Shown: positions 1-8,794, counted from the first letter of the stretch. The stretch is 43,430 nucleotides of DNA from Planctomycetota bacterium (GCA_029260825.1 JAJDCM010000195.1:1-43430), one strand, 5' to 3'. Numbers and translations are program-made. The notes: generated by a model not told the origin, from the letters alone.

Positions 1-1533
1 TGTTTCGAGTACTTGCCGCTCCGTATCGTCGTTGCCGCGCATTTCGGGGGCGACCGCGGCAAGAAGATCCTCGTTGAGGAAGTTGTTGACCTCGGCTGCT
101 ATCCGAGCCTGAAGCAAGGCGGCGGCGGCGCTCTCGTCCGCCTGAATCCGGCGGGACTCGGCCAGGTCTGCGGCCGTGACGGCCTCGACACGACGCAGCT
201 CCGCAAGTGTGGCGCTCTCGTCGGACTGTCCTTTCAGCACTATGGTGGCAACGAGGCCTGAAGCCAGGGCCAGGACACCCGCGGCCAGGGATGCGGCAAG
301 GGGCTTGTTTCGACGCACCCACTTGCGGGTTTCGGCGATGGCTCCCGTCTCGTAGGCTCGAACCACCCGGTAATCGAGGAAGGCCCGGAGAACTTCGGAG
401 AGCGCGAGCAAGACCGGGTAGCGTAGTTCCCGGTCCCGTGCCATCGCCTTTTCGCAGATCGCGACGAGCTCGGCGGGGGTCGAGGGAGCGAGTCTTTCGA
501 GGGGTTCGGGTGGCCGACTCAGAAGATCGTTCAAGATATCGATGGCGGCTCGTCTCTCTCCTCTTGGAACGTACGGAGAAGTCGCCGTGAAGAGGCGGTA
601 GAGCATGGCGCCCGCCGAGTAGACGTCGCACCGGGCGTCGAGAGCTTCGAGCGAACCTCGCGCTTGCTCCGGCGCCATGTAGGAAGGGGTACCGATGACA
701 TCTCCGTCCATGGTGTAGAGCGCCTGGCCAGAACTGCTCGACCGGTTCTCACGCAGATCGGTGGCTACGCGCTCAACCGGGGCCTGTGCCCCGGAAGGAT
801 CGCTCGCGGGACGTGGATCGTGTCGATCCTCGCTTCCCAGGACCCTCGCGACCCCCCAGTCCATGACGTAGACCTCGCCGAACCTTCCGATCATGACGTT
901 GGCCGGCTTGAGGTCACGGTGAATCACCCCTTTGTCATGGGCAAAGGCCACCGCCTCGCACACCTTGAGCATCACTCCCAGGGCGCGGGTGAGAGACCAG
1001 CCCTCTCTCTCTTCGGCCACGAGTTTGAAGATGTGAGCGAGGTCGCGGCCTTTGACCAGAGGCATGGTGAAATAGAGCTGGCCGTTTGCATCGAGGCCGA
1101 GCTCATGGACAGGCACGATGCCGGGGTGCTCGAGTTGTCCGGTGATCTGGGCCTCCTCGAGGAAGCGGGCCACGATCCTCGGCTGGATCACATCGGGCTT
1201 GATGCCCGCACCCTTCCCCCCGCGTCCCAGGGCTACCTTCATGGCAAGGGGACGGCGCAGGTCCTCGTCCCAGATGCGAAAGATTGCTCCCATTCCGCCC
1301 CGGGCGATCTCTCGGTCCATCCGATACCGAGATGCCAAACGACCGCGCTCCCCGAGTCGCTCCAGGACACCCGACGAAGGGGCGGACGATGACGGGCTCT
1401 CCTCCTCGAGAGGAGCGGTGTGCTGCGCACCGCCACCCAGGGAGATCTCGGGATCGACATCAGGACCGTACTGGCGCTTCAGGCGCTCGACGAGAGGTTC
1501 GGTCGCTTCGCGTTCGTCTTCTGGATTTTTCAT
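1..1533 (-). CDS. Ser/Thr protein kinase, membrane-anchored, C-terminus off the left edge
   Basis: Reading leftwards from ATG 1533 the frame stays open to base 1, giving 511 codons, so the 3' part is outside the window. The product is a eukaryote-like Ser/Thr kinase. The Gly-rich loop is ARGGMG (residues 77-82), the ATP lysine is in AMKVAL (K99), and the catalytic loop is HRDLKPAN (D207). The metal motif is DWG (225-227) instead of DFG, and the APE motif is APEQA (287-291). A single membrane helix (about 412-433) puts the kinase in the cytoplasm and the remainder outside. The last visible residues (NNFLNEDLLAAVAPE) resemble the segment preceding the TPR repeats in the second kinase at 32455-35316, so a TPR tail is likely. 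The Shine-Dalgarno is weak. The substrate is unknown. Confidence 0.93.
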   Translation of the reverse strand, partial: MKNPEDEREATEPLVERLKRQYGPDVDPEISLGGGAQHTAPLEEESPSSSAPSSGVLERLGERGRLASRYRMDREIARGGMGAIFRIWDEDLRRPLAMKVALGRGGKGAGIKPDVIQPRIVARFLEEAQITGQLEHPGIVPVHELGLDANGQLYFTMPLVKGRDLAHIFKLVAEEREGWSLTRALGVMLKVCEAVAFAHDKGVIHRDLKPANVMIGRFGEVYVMDWGVARVLGSEDRHDPRPASDPSGAQAPVERVATDLRENRSSSSGQALYTMDGDVIGTPSYMAPEQARGSLEALDARCDVYSAGAMLYRLFTATSPYVPRGERRAAIDILNDLLSRPPEPLERLAPSTPAELVAICEKAMARDRELRYPVLLALSEVLRAFLDYRVVRAYETGAIAETRKWVRRNKPLAASLAAGVLALASGLVATIVLKGQSDESATLAELRRVEAVTAADLAESRRIQADESAAAALLQARIAAEVNNFLNEDLLAAVAPEMRGNDDTERQVLET

Positions 1534-1658
1534 GATGCCAGGCAGTATAGGTCTTTTTGCGTGAAACAAGGTGGTGAGCTTCGTTTCCCGGGGGATTGTC
1601 GCGGCCTCCCCTCCGTTTTCGCGAATGTCATCGAAATTTCGCTGGCGCGCCGTCGGAT

Positions 1659-1683
1659 AAAGATGTATTTTATTTGCATCTTT
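1659..1683. promoter_or_regulatory. NsrR-type operator upstream of the haemoglobin-reductase operon
   Basis: A 25-bp imperfect palindrome with arms AAAGATGTA and TGCATCTTT around an AT-rich centre; 9 of 12 arm pairs match. It closely resembles the known NsrR consensus (AAGATG..T...A..CATCTT). It lies 25 bp before the haemoglobin start, and the third gene of the operon encodes an NsrR-like repressor, so NO-responsive autoregulation is the natural reading. The surrounding sequence is GC-rich, so the AT-rich site stands out. Confidence 0.8.
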
Positions 1684-1708
1684 AACAACTTTTGACCCTG
1701 GAGGCGCG

Positions 1709-2083
1709 ATGAGCACGCTATACGAAACACTGGGTGGAGAGCCCGCAATGCAGGCCGCGGTTGAACTCTTCTACAGGAAAATTCTCACCGATGAACGTGT
1801 AAGCCGGTTTTTTGAAGACGTGGATATGGAAGGGCAGATGGCCAAGCAAAAGGCATTCCTCACCATGGTGTTTGGCGGTCCATCCGAGTACAGCGGAAAA
1901 GATATGACCGAGGGACACTCCCACCTTCTCGACCAGGGTCTCAACGACAGCCACGTCGACGCCGTTATCGAGAATCTCGGAGCGACGCTGTCCGAGCTCG
2001 GGGTCGATGCTGCGTCTTCGAAGAGTGCGCTCTCGATCGCGGAGGGTGCACGAGATGATGTGCTGGGTCGTCGAGGGTCGTGA
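1709..2083 (+). CDS. Truncated haemoglobin, group 1 (trHbN-like)
   Basis: A 124-residue 2-on-2 globin, the usual length for the family. The opening STLYETLGGEPAM is typical. The distal B10 tyrosine is in LFYRKIL (Y22), MAKQKAFLTMVFGG is the E-helix region, and EGHSHLL carries the proximal F8 histidine (H70). Group 1 truncated haemoglobins bind O2 and NO, and several oxidise NO to nitrate. GGAGG at 1700-1704 lies 4 nt before the ATG. The stop codon shares its last base with the ATG of the next gene (TGATG), so translation is probably coupled to the reductase, which would supply electrons. The NsrR-type site just upstream supports a role in NO detoxification. The globin assignment is secure; the dioxygenase role is inferred from context. 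Confidence 0.93.
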   Translation: MSTLYETLGGEPAMQAAVELFYRKILTDERVSRFFEDVDMEGQMAKQKAFLTMVFGGPSEYSGKDMTEGHSHLLDQGLNDSHVDAVIENLGATLSELGVDAASSKSALSIAEGARDDVLGRRGS

Positions 2084-3069
2084 TGCGTGTGACTCATAGC
2101 GGTCGCACCGTCGAGGTTCAAAACGGCGAAACGGTTCTGGATGCGCTGCTGCGCAGTGGCGAGAACATCCCGTACTCTTGCAAGGCCGGAAGCTGCCAGT
2201 CCTGCCGCATGCGAGTCGTTTCCGGCTCGGTCCCGGAGGCTGCGCAGGTGGGACTCAAGGAGACTTTGCGAGCGCAGGGATACTTCCTTGCCTGCTCCTG
2301 CCGGCCCGACGGCGACATCGAGATCGAGAGTGATATCCAGGTTCAATCGGTGGTGGGCGTTGTCCGCGCACGCGATCGGGTCGGTGAAGACGTCCTGAGG
2401 ATCCGACTCGAAATCGATGACGAACTGGACTATGCGGCGGGACAGTTCGTGAGCCTCGTGAGATCCGACGGGCTCGCTCGCGCGTATTCGCTCGCCAGCA
2501 TTCCCGGCGATCCCTCGCTTGAGCTGCACGTGCGTCGCATGCCCGGTGGCCGGATGAGCGGCTGGATCCACGAGTCGCTCGGGGTAGGAGATGCGGTATC
2601 ACTGCGGGGCCCGTTCGGAAGTTGCTTTTACGTTCCCGGGCGTCCGGACCAGCGGTTGATTCTCGCCGGCGTCGGGACCGGTCTCGCGCCGTTACTGGGA
2701 ATTGCCCGGGACGCTCTGGCCCGAGGGCACGAGGGCCCGGTCGATCTTTTTCACGGGGCTCTGGTTTCAGGGCGGCTGTATGGGGTCGATGTTCTTCGCA
2801 ACCTCGAGCGTTGCCACCGGCCATTTCGCTATCATGCGTGTGCACTGAACGAGTCGCAAGGGGATCCGGAAACACTCCGGGTCGGAGCAATCTCGGACAT
2901 TGTTCTTTCCAGTGTCAAGGAGACGCTTGCGACCTCAAGGGTCTTTCTTTGCGGCGATCCGGGTTTTGTTAACGACCTTCGCAAGCGTTTATTTCTTGCC
3001 GGAGCATCGATGCAGGAGATTCACGCCGATCCTTTCACTCCCACCGGGAGCACGACAGACGCCAATTGA
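2083..3069 (+). CDS. 2Fe-2S ferredoxin / FAD-NAD(P)H oxidoreductase fusion
   Basis: A 328-residue electron-transfer protein. The N-terminal ferredoxin domain (about 1-85) has plant-type cluster cysteines in SCKAGSCQSCRM with the fourth in LACSC. The FAD domain (about 95-190) carries RAYSLASIP. The NAD(P) domain starts at GVGTGLAPLLG and ends with LCGDPGFVNDLRKRLFLAG near the C-terminus. This is the layout of reductases of ring-hydroxylating oxygenases and methane monooxygenase. Here it follows a globin gene with a one-base overlap, so the likely partner is the haemoglobin, giving a two-piece equivalent of flavohaemoglobin. A GTG at 2080 is in frame, but ATG 2083 has a GAGGG at 2073-2077 and couples to the upstream stop. 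Confidence 0.92.
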   Translation: MRVTHSGRTVEVQNGETVLDALLRSGENIPYSCKAGSCQSCRMRVVSGSVPEAAQVGLKETLRAQGYFLACSCRPDGDIEIESDIQVQSVVGVVRARDRVGEDVLRIRLEIDDELDYAAGQFVSLVRSDGLARAYSLASIPGDPSLELHVRRMPGGRMSGWIHESLGVGDAVSLRGPFGSCFYVPGRPDQRLILAGVGTGLAPLLGIARDALARGHEGPVDLFHGALVSGRLYGVDVLRNLERCHRPFRYHACALNESQGDPETLRVGAISDIVLSSVKETLATSRVFLCGDPGFVNDLRKRLFLAGASMQEIHADPFTPTGSTTDAN

Positions 3070-3096
3070 CCACCAAGGTTTGGTACCCTGATTCCC

Positions 3097-3549
3097 ATGC
3101 GACTCACGTCTTTTACCGACTACGCGCTGCGAGCGCTGATCTATCTCGGCACACACCGAGATCGCTTCGTTACAAAGCGAGAGATCAGCGATGCGTACGG
3201 TCTGTCGGTCAATCATGTCGGCAAGATCGTTCATCGTCTGGGGATCGCCGGCTATGTCGACATCAAGCGTGGGTGTGACGGTGGTGTCACTCTCTCGCGT
3301 CCGCCCGAAAAGATCTGCATTGGCGATGTCGTCCGAGACCTTGAGGAGATGGCGCTGGTCGAGTGCTCAGCCGGGCGCGAGAACCACTGTCCGATCACGG
3401 GTGTTTGCGGTCTCATCCCGGTGCTTTCGGAGGCATTGGGCGATTTCCTGGCCGTCCTCGATCGCTACACGCTCGCGGATGTTCTCGGCGGAGCTCGTAA
3501 GCGCGCTCGCTACCGGGAGAGCTTCTTGACCGAAGAAGGATCTGAATGA
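3097..3549 (+). CDS. nsrR: Rrf2-family repressor, NsrR-like NO sensor
   Basis: A 150-residue Rrf2 regulator. The winged helix-turn-helix occupies roughly residues 1-70 (LTSFTDYALRALIYL, then KREISDAYGLSVNHVGKIVHRL). The three cluster cysteines C90, C98 and C104 sit in VECSAGRENHCPITGVCGL; the C-x7-C-x5-C spacing is that of NsrR in many bacteria, while IscR uses a different spacing. NsrR holds a 4Fe-4S cluster whose reaction with NO releases DNA. The gene lies 27 bp after the reductase, and a matching operator lies at 1659-1683, so it probably controls its own operon. Family confidence is high; the NsrR label rests on the Cys pattern plus the operator. Confidence 0.88.
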   Translation: MRLTSFTDYALRALIYLGTHRDRFVTKREISDAYGLSVNHVGKIVHRLGIAGYVDIKRGCDGGVTLSRPPEKICIGDVVRDLEEMALVECSAGRENHCPITGVCGLIPVLSEALGDFLAVLDRYTLADVLGGARKRARYRESFLTEEGSE

Positions 3550-3613
3550 TCGGCGGATTGTCCATGGCGATGCCCCGAAGGGAAGCGCCTGTGCGAGAAG
3601 GAAGTCAACGACA

Positions 3614-5170
3614 ATGATCTGGTTCGTCGCGGGGCTCGGGGTGCTGGTTCTGGCGGTATTGGCCCATGACGTCCTGCAGCGTCGCCGCGCCATCCTGCGC
3701 AACTTTCCTTTGATCGGCCATTTTCGTTTCTGGTTGGAGGCGGTGGGCCCCGAGTTGCGTCAGTATATCGTCACGAACAACGACGAGGAGCGTCCGTTCA
3801 GCCGGGATCAGCGCCGCTGGGTCTACGCTTCCTCCAAGAAAGAAAACAACTACTTCGGGTTCGGAACCGACAACGATCTCGAGCGTTCCCCGAGCTACGT
3901 GATCATCAAGCAGGCAACGTTTCCGCTTCCTGACCCTGTGCCGGGTGACCCGGGCTACGATCCGACTTACCCCATCCCGTCGGCGAAGGTCCTGGGGAAA
4001 GCGAGGGGGCGCGCCGGGGCGTTTCGCCCTCGATCCGTCGTGAACGTTTCGGCGATGAGTTACGGTGCGTTGAGCCGCACCGCGGTGGAGGCGCTCAACC
4101 GGGGCTGCGAACTCGCCGACTGCCTCCAGAATACCGGCGAGGGAGGGATCTCGCCTTACCACCGCAAGGGGGGGGAGCTGATCTGGCAGATCGGCACGGG
4201 CTACTTTGGATGTCGGGACGAGTCGGGCCGATTCTGTCGCGAGCGGTTCCTGGAGGGGGTTGGCTCGGCCCCGGTCCGGGCCATTGAAATCAAGCTGAGT
4301 CAGGGAGCCAAGCCGGGGCTGGGAGGTGTCCTTCCCGGAGCGAAGGTGACTCCCGAGATCGGGGCCATTCGCGGCATCCCGGTGGGCAAAGATTGCATCA
4401 GCCCGAATACCCACCAGGTTTTTCGGGATGCGGACGAGCTTCTTGACTTTGTGGAGGAACTGGCGGACATGACCGGATTGCCGGTGGGAATCAAGTCCGC
4501 GGTGGGGGAGGCGGAATTCTGGAAGGAACTGACCCGGCTCATGGAGGACGGATCTCGCGGGGTCGACTTCGTAGCCATCGATGGTGGGGAGGGAGGCACG
4601 GGAGCGGCGCCTCTCGTGTTCAGCGATCACGTGGCGCTTCCCTTCAAGCGCGCGTTCTGCCGGGTGCACCGGGAGTTCGTCTCCCGGGGACTGCAGGACC
4701 GGGTCGTCTTCATTGGTGGAGGAAAGCTTGGTTTTCCCCAGGAGGCCCTGCTCGCGTTCGGGCTCGGGTGCGATCTGATCGGGGTTGCCCGAGAGGCCAT
4801 GCTGGCGATCGGTTGTATTCAGGCCCAGCGTTGCCACACCGGCCACTGTCCCACCGGAGTGGCCACCCAGAACCGGTGGCTCATGCGGGGCCTTGATCCC
4901 ACTTTCAAGGCGGCACGGCTGGCAAATTATGTGGTGACTCTGCGCAAGGAACTGCTCCAGCTCAGCCGGGCTTGTGGGGTTCCTCATCCGGCCTGGATTA
5001 CTCCGGATCACCTGGAAATAGCCGACGACCGTTTCGGTTCGAGATCCCTCGCCGAGGTCTTCGACCTCGAGCCGTCCCACGGTGTTCCCTTTTCCGGGGC
5101 ATGGTCTGACCTTGCGATGGAGATGGGCTGGAAAGATCCTGTCGGCTCCCGCACTTCTTCCCCGTCATGA
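3614..5170 (+). CDS. FMN-binding glutamate synthase-family protein, membrane-anchored
   Basis: A 518-residue protein related to the central FMN domain of glutamate synthase large subunits. An N-terminal membrane helix (residues 2-18, IWFVAGLGVLVLAVLAH) is followed by the family's typical region (FPLIGHFRFWLEAVGPELRQY). The TIM-barrel core has SYGALSRTAVEALNRG, NTGEGGISPYH, KLSQGAKPGLGG and DGGEGGTGAAP. The 3Fe-4S motif is C401, C407 and C412 in AQRCHTGHCPTGVATQ. It has no amidotransferase domain, so it cannot use glutamine as full GltB does; members of this stand-alone family have no firmly assigned reaction. It begins 64 bp after the NsrR-like gene on the same strand and could be cotranscribed, but no shared regulatory evidence was seen. 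Confidence 0.92.
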   Translation: MIWFVAGLGVLVLAVLAHDVLQRRRAILRNFPLIGHFRFWLEAVGPELRQYIVTNNDEERPFSRDQRRWVYASSKKENNYFGFGTDNDLERSPSYVIIKQATFPLPDPVPGDPGYDPTYPIPSAKVLGKARGRAGAFRPRSVVNVSAMSYGALSRTAVEALNRGCELADCLQNTGEGGISPYHRKGGELIWQIGTGYFGCRDESGRFCRERFLEGVGSAPVRAIEIKLSQGAKPGLGGVLPGAKVTPEIGAIRGIPVGKDCISPNTHQVFRDADELLDFVEELADMTGLPVGIKSAVGEAEFWKELTRLMEDGSRGVDFVAIDGGEGGTGAAPLVFSDHVALPFKRAFCRVHREFVSRGLQDRVVFIGGGKLGFPQEALLAFGLGCDLIGVAREAMLAIGCIQAQRCHTGHCPTGVATQNRWLMRGLDPTFKAARLANYVVTLRKELLQLSRACGVPHPAWITPDHLEIADDRFGSRSLAEVFDLEPSHGVPFSGAWSDLAMEMGWKDPVGSRTSSPS

Positions 5171-5201
5171 GCTTGTTTGTACAAGACCGGAGACCTGAAA
5201 G

Positions 5202-5972
5202 ATGAAGGATATTCGTGCTCTGAACGAGCGAGCGAAAGAGCTTCGGTGTCTGTACGCTGTCGGTGCGCTTTTTGCCGATCGGGGACAGGCGCCAGCGAAG
5301 GCATTCTCGAAAGTGCTGGAAGAGATCCCAGCGGGCTGGCAACGCCCAGAATCGACGGGTGCATGCATCGAGTACCTGGGGCGAAGCTACGTCGGACCTG
5401 GCTTCGCGTCCGACGGGCGGACGATGTCTGAGCCCATTCCACTGTGGGGAATCGAGATCGGACGAATCCTGGTCAGCGCGATCGATCCTGGTGCGCAGAG
5501 CGCACAACCGTTGTTTCTTCCGGAGGAGGAAGAGCTTCTTCGGCGGATCGCCGGTCGGATCGGAGAGTATCTCGAGTGGAAGCACTCAGAACTCCTGGGC
5601 GAGCGTACGGCGCCCTCTCGGAACCACTGGGCATGGCGACAGCGGTTCGCCGAGGCTCTTGCCGACAGCATCGATCCTCAGCGGTTTGGCGTCACTCGGA
5701 TGTTTCTCGGGGGCAGCACCGCAAGAGGAGATGCACGGCCCGCCAGTGATATCGATCTGTACATCGATTTTCACGGTTCGAACGAGCAGAAGAGGGACCT
5801 GACGATGTGGATCGAAGGCTGGAGCCTCTGCCTGGGACAGGTTGCTTTTCTGCAGACCGGGCAACCGTTTCCAACTGGCATTCTGAACGTCCAATGGCTT
5901 TCGGGGGAGCCTGGCATCTGGCAGCGATCTGAACTCCAGAAGCTCACGTTGGGAGGGGAGAACTCCGAGTGA
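5202..5972 (+). CDS. GAF-like sensor domain fused to a nucleotidyltransferase domain
   Basis: A 256-residue two-part protein. Residues 1-130 (LNERAKELRCLYAVGALF, PAGWQRPESTGACIEYLG, then FLPEEEELLRRIAGRIGEYLEW) resemble the GAF-like input domain placed in front of some sensor kinases and pyruvate-phosphate-dikinase-like proteins. From about residue 155 comes a Pol-beta-type nucleotidyltransferase core: LGGSTARGDARPASDIDLYID, with the G-S and D-x-D metal-binding signature. The third acidic residue is not obvious: the following strands read GQVAFLQTG and GILNVQWL. Substrate and partner are unknown. A GGAG lies 9 nt before the ATG, and 31 bp separate it from the glutamate-synthase-like gene upstream. 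Confidence 0.75.
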   Translation: MKDIRALNERAKELRCLYAVGALFADRGQAPAKAFSKVLEEIPAGWQRPESTGACIEYLGRSYVGPGFASDGRTMSEPIPLWGIEIGRILVSAIDPGAQSAQPLFLPEEEELLRRIAGRIGEYLEWKHSELLGERTAPSRNHWAWRQRFAEALADSIDPQRFGVTRMFLGGSTARGDARPASDIDLYIDFHGSNEQKRDLTMWIEGWSLCLGQVAFLQTGQPFPTGILNVQWLSGEPGIWQRSELQKLTLGGENSE

Positions 5973-6019
5973 ACCTTAGCCTCCGATATCGATACTTTGA
6001 CGCCCGGGGGGAGAGCTGG

Positions 6020-6785
6020 CTACGGGATGACCTGGAGAATCACCGCATTTGTCACGCTGACCCCGAAAGGATTCTGTGCGCTTGCGTCCTCGAGCAATCC
6101 CTGAACCGTGACGACCAGGCCGGGTGGAAAACCCCGGTGTCTTCGCAGAGAAAAGGGCGCCGCCGCCGGGCCGATGATCGTCTTGGTTTCTCCGCAGTTG
6201 AACGACCTCATCGTTTCGGTCGCCATCCCCATTGAGATCCTGCTGCTCCCTGCCTTCGGGAACGGAGAAGGCGATGACCTCGTCGTTCATGGCGAGATGG
6301 CTGTCCAGGGTGCCCATGGCAAGCCCCAGGTTGGTGATGGTTCCGCTCGTTCGATCGAAGATGTGAAGCACATCGTCGTCCCGGAGAAACGGTGGTTCAG
6401 TGTCTCCGTTCAGAGCCACTTCACCCTGGGATCTTTCGTTGACTGGAAAGGCGGCGAGCCCATCACAGATTCTCACCGTGCCTTCGGCTATGGCGAGGGC
6501 CGTGTTGTGGAGCACGCCACTGTCCAGATCGTAGAAGTGGATCACCCGATCGGAGGCGTCGCCGTCGCCGTTGAGATCAAGGTTGCCCTCCATCCTCTCG
6601 TTGACCAGGAGTGCGACGAGGCTCTCGTCATGACCGTCGATTTGCCCGGACAGCCGCAGGTTTGTGAGAGAACCAGGTTCTCCCGCGTGGGTTGGACAAG
6701 GGGTCATCAACAGTGCGAGGGGTAAGAAGATAAAGAGGGCGTGGAGCGCCTCAGGGCCAGGGAGCAGTCGATGGTAGACGCTCAT
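6020..6785 (-). pseudogene. Broken secreted protein with NGDGD Ca-loop repeats
   Basis: A remnant of a protein like the 754-residue one at 39672-41936. From about ATG 6785 there is a signal peptide (ALFIFLPLALLMTPCPTHAG), then three repeats built around DLNGDGDASDRVIHFYDL, LNGDTEPPFLRDDDVLHIFD and DLNGDGDRNDEVVQL. That frame then becomes nonsense and runs on to 5976. The family's C-terminal end is in another frame: IIGPAAAPFSLRRHRGFPPG through VSVTNAVILQVIP, stopping at 6020. It aligns with the end of the 754-residue protein (RVGPAQTPVSLLRSNGFAHP, ending WSVSNAVTVRVVD). The jump from repeats to the terminal segment near 6190-6215 lacks several hundred residues present in the intact paralogue, so an out-of-frame internal deletion explains it better than a single-base error. 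The exact start is uncertain (an upstream ATG is at 6860). Confidence 0.75.
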
Positions 6786-6984
6786 ACAGGTCGGGAGGGC
6801 AACTTTGAAGTGGTGCAACACGGGAACCTCCACGAATCGACTCTCCCACGTCATCCACACCTCAGCTTCAGGACCGGTTGGCCATCATGGTCAACGTTCG
6901 ATGAGAATTCAAGGGAATTGTCCTTCAGGCTGGAGGTTGGTGAGCGCGAGTGGTTGTACCGTGACGGACCGCTCTCAAGCGTGG

Positions 6985-8613
6985 TCAAGGATCTGCGACG
7001 ACCGTGACCCCATTGGTCACGGATACGGAAACCTGACCGACGCCGCCAAAGTCAGCAACGAGGCCCTGGATGAAGACGCTCTCGAGCCCCAGACCGTTCG
7101 GGTAGCTGTGAAAGTCAGTCGGCGCCCTCTGGGATGAGTGAGTGGGAAAGCCGGCTACGCGAAAAAAACCAAATGTGTTCCAGATCTTTTCCGGATAGAA
7201 AGAGCTTTCGGGATCGCTATCGGTGATCGGGGTGGGGAGGTAGGTTGTGCCGACCTCGAAAGGAAGCGTCCGGAGCTCGCAGAAGAGGGGAAGGCTCCAC
7301 TCGTACGCGAGATACTTCGATCGGAAGCCCTGGCGCGAGGGAGGGGATATCATCGTATACACGATGGGTTCATCTGGGCTCACGAATACGACTCGATCCT
7401 GTCCGGCACCCGCTGACCCGTTGACGAAGAGCACATCGTTCGCGTTTCCGACCCCGCTGTTGACGGTACCACGCCTGGATCTCAGAAGTTCGTCCGCGTT
7501 GTTGAAGAAGATGGAAATCGCTCCATTGTTGCTGGAGTTCGAGGCTACCACCAGGTCCCGGTCACCGTCCTCGTCGAAGTCACCCACGCCGATGGCGGAT
7601 GGTGGCTCGGAAGAGGGAATCATCTGGGGCGGGGCATATCCGCCCCCTTGTTCTCCGTGAAAGACGGCGAGGGCATTGTTGCCGGTGAGCACTACCAGAT
7701 CCAGGATCTCGTCGCCGTCAAGGTCCTCAGCAGTAATGTTTCCTCCCCCCGGGCCAATGAGGTTTTGGGTTCGTGAGAACTGCCCGTCGCCGAGCCCACG
7801 AAAGATGTAGATGGAGAAAGGTTCTTCATTGACGGTTGCCCCGACAATGATGTCGAGGTTGCCGTCCTGGTCGAGATCCGAGCTCGTGAGCGAGTGGGCA
7901 AGGTTAGCAAGTGGATGAGTTGTCGTCAGGTAGGAAGCTCCGTTTCCGTCGTTGAGGTGGACGGACAAGCCGAAGGTTCCGCGATCGACTGTGGCGAGGT
8001 CGAGATCGCCGTCGTGATCGAAATCATCGGAGATAATGTTACGAAGTTCGTTTCCAGTCGGGTAGCTGTTAATCGGGCTAAACCCACCGCCTCCGTCTCC
8101 GATCAAGAGTGATATGGTTCCGCCGTTTCGGTTCGCGACGGCAATGTCGAGGTGCCCATCGCCATTCAGGTCATTGGCCACCACGGCTCGGGGGAATTGA
8201 CCGGCGGGAACCGAAGATGTGTGGACAAACCGGCCGTCGCCCAGATTCAAGAGGATGCGAACTGCATTCGAGGAGGAAAAATCTGCTACGGCCAGATCGG
8301 GGAATCCGTCCTCGTCGAAATCCCCGGCCGTCAAGTGCACCGGTCGGTTTCCGCCGGGGGTGAGGACCTGGCTGAGCTGAAGGTCTCCGGTTCCGTCGCC
8401 ATGGAAGATCGAGACCGTGTGTCCGAGGTGGTTGGGAACCGCGACGTCGTCATGCCCATCGAGGTTCAAGTCGGCAGTGAGGATTGCTTTGGGATCACCT
8501 CCGACAGAGAGTGACTGTGCCTGGCGAAAGCAAGATTGAGCCCTCGCGGGGTGGGCCGGGCCGAATAGGACCGCGACGATGACCAGGAATACAGATGGAA
8601 ATGTCTGAAGCAT
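6985..8613 (-). CDS. Secreted FG-GAP/VCBS repeat protein
   Basis: About 542 residues. A signal peptide (TFPSVFLVIVAVLFGPAHPARA) leads into about seven FG-GAP/VCBS repeats, each marked by a Ca-binding D-x-D/N-x-D-G-x-x-D loop such as DLNLDGHDDVAV, DFDEDGFPDLAV, DLNGDGHLDIAV and DLDQDGNLDIIV. These blades form integrin-like beta-propellers that act outside the cell. From about residue 380 (RGTVNSGVGNANDVLFVNG) begins a C-terminal module of about 165 residues that is also present in the 754-residue protein at 39672 (EGTVNAGSGEVTAVLQING); it ends VSVSVTNGVTVVADP. ATG 8616 and 8613 are adjacent; the second sits better behind AAGGAGGA (8617-8624). Probably in one transcription unit with the metalloprotease upstream (181 bp). 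Ligand unknown. Confidence 0.88.
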   Translation of the reverse strand: MLQTFPSVFLVIVAVLFGPAHPARAQSCFRQAQSLSVGGDPKAILTADLNLDGHDDVAVPNHLGHTVSIFHGDGTGDLQLSQVLTPGGNRPVHLTAGDFDEDGFPDLAVADFSSSNAVRILLNLGDGRFVHTSSVPAGQFPRAVVANDLNGDGHLDIAVANRNGGTISLLIGDGGGGFSPINSYPTGNELRNIISDDFDHDGDLDLATVDRGTFGLSVHLNDGNGASYLTTTHPLANLAHSLTSSDLDQDGNLDIIVGATVNEEPFSIYIFRGLGDGQFSRTQNLIGPGGGNITAEDLDGDEILDLVVLTGNNALAVFHGEQGGGYAPPQMIPSSEPPSAIGVGDFDEDGDRDLVVASNSSNNGAISIFFNNADELLRSRRGTVNSGVGNANDVLFVNGSAGAGQDRVVFVSPDEPIVYTMISPPSRQGFRSKYLAYEWSLPLFCELRTLPFEVGTTYLPTPITDSDPESSFYPEKIWNTFGFFRVAGFPTHSSQRAPTDFHSYPNGLGLESVFIQGLVADFGGVGQVSVSVTNGVTVVADP

Positions 8614-8794
8614 CATTCCTCCTTCTATTCGTGGACTGTAAGAACCGTCACCCGGTTCTCCAGGCTCGTCTACACCTGGAGTTTACCAGCTCGGGGGAGT
8701 GATGTCTTGATAAAGGAGGGCCAATTGCCCGGTAGGCCTTCAACGGCGGGGTATTACGATTCTGCGCTGTGCTCGCGCCGGTAGTGATCCCTGT

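Noticed and set aside
664-1392. A 242-codon plus-strand frame
   Set aside because: It lies opposite the left-edge kinase, whose motifs are unmistakable on the minus strand.
3605-5080. A 491-codon open frame on the minus strand
   Set aside because: It is antisense to the clearly homologous FMN glutamate-synthase-like gene and its translation has no recognisable domain; a by-product of GC-rich codon use.
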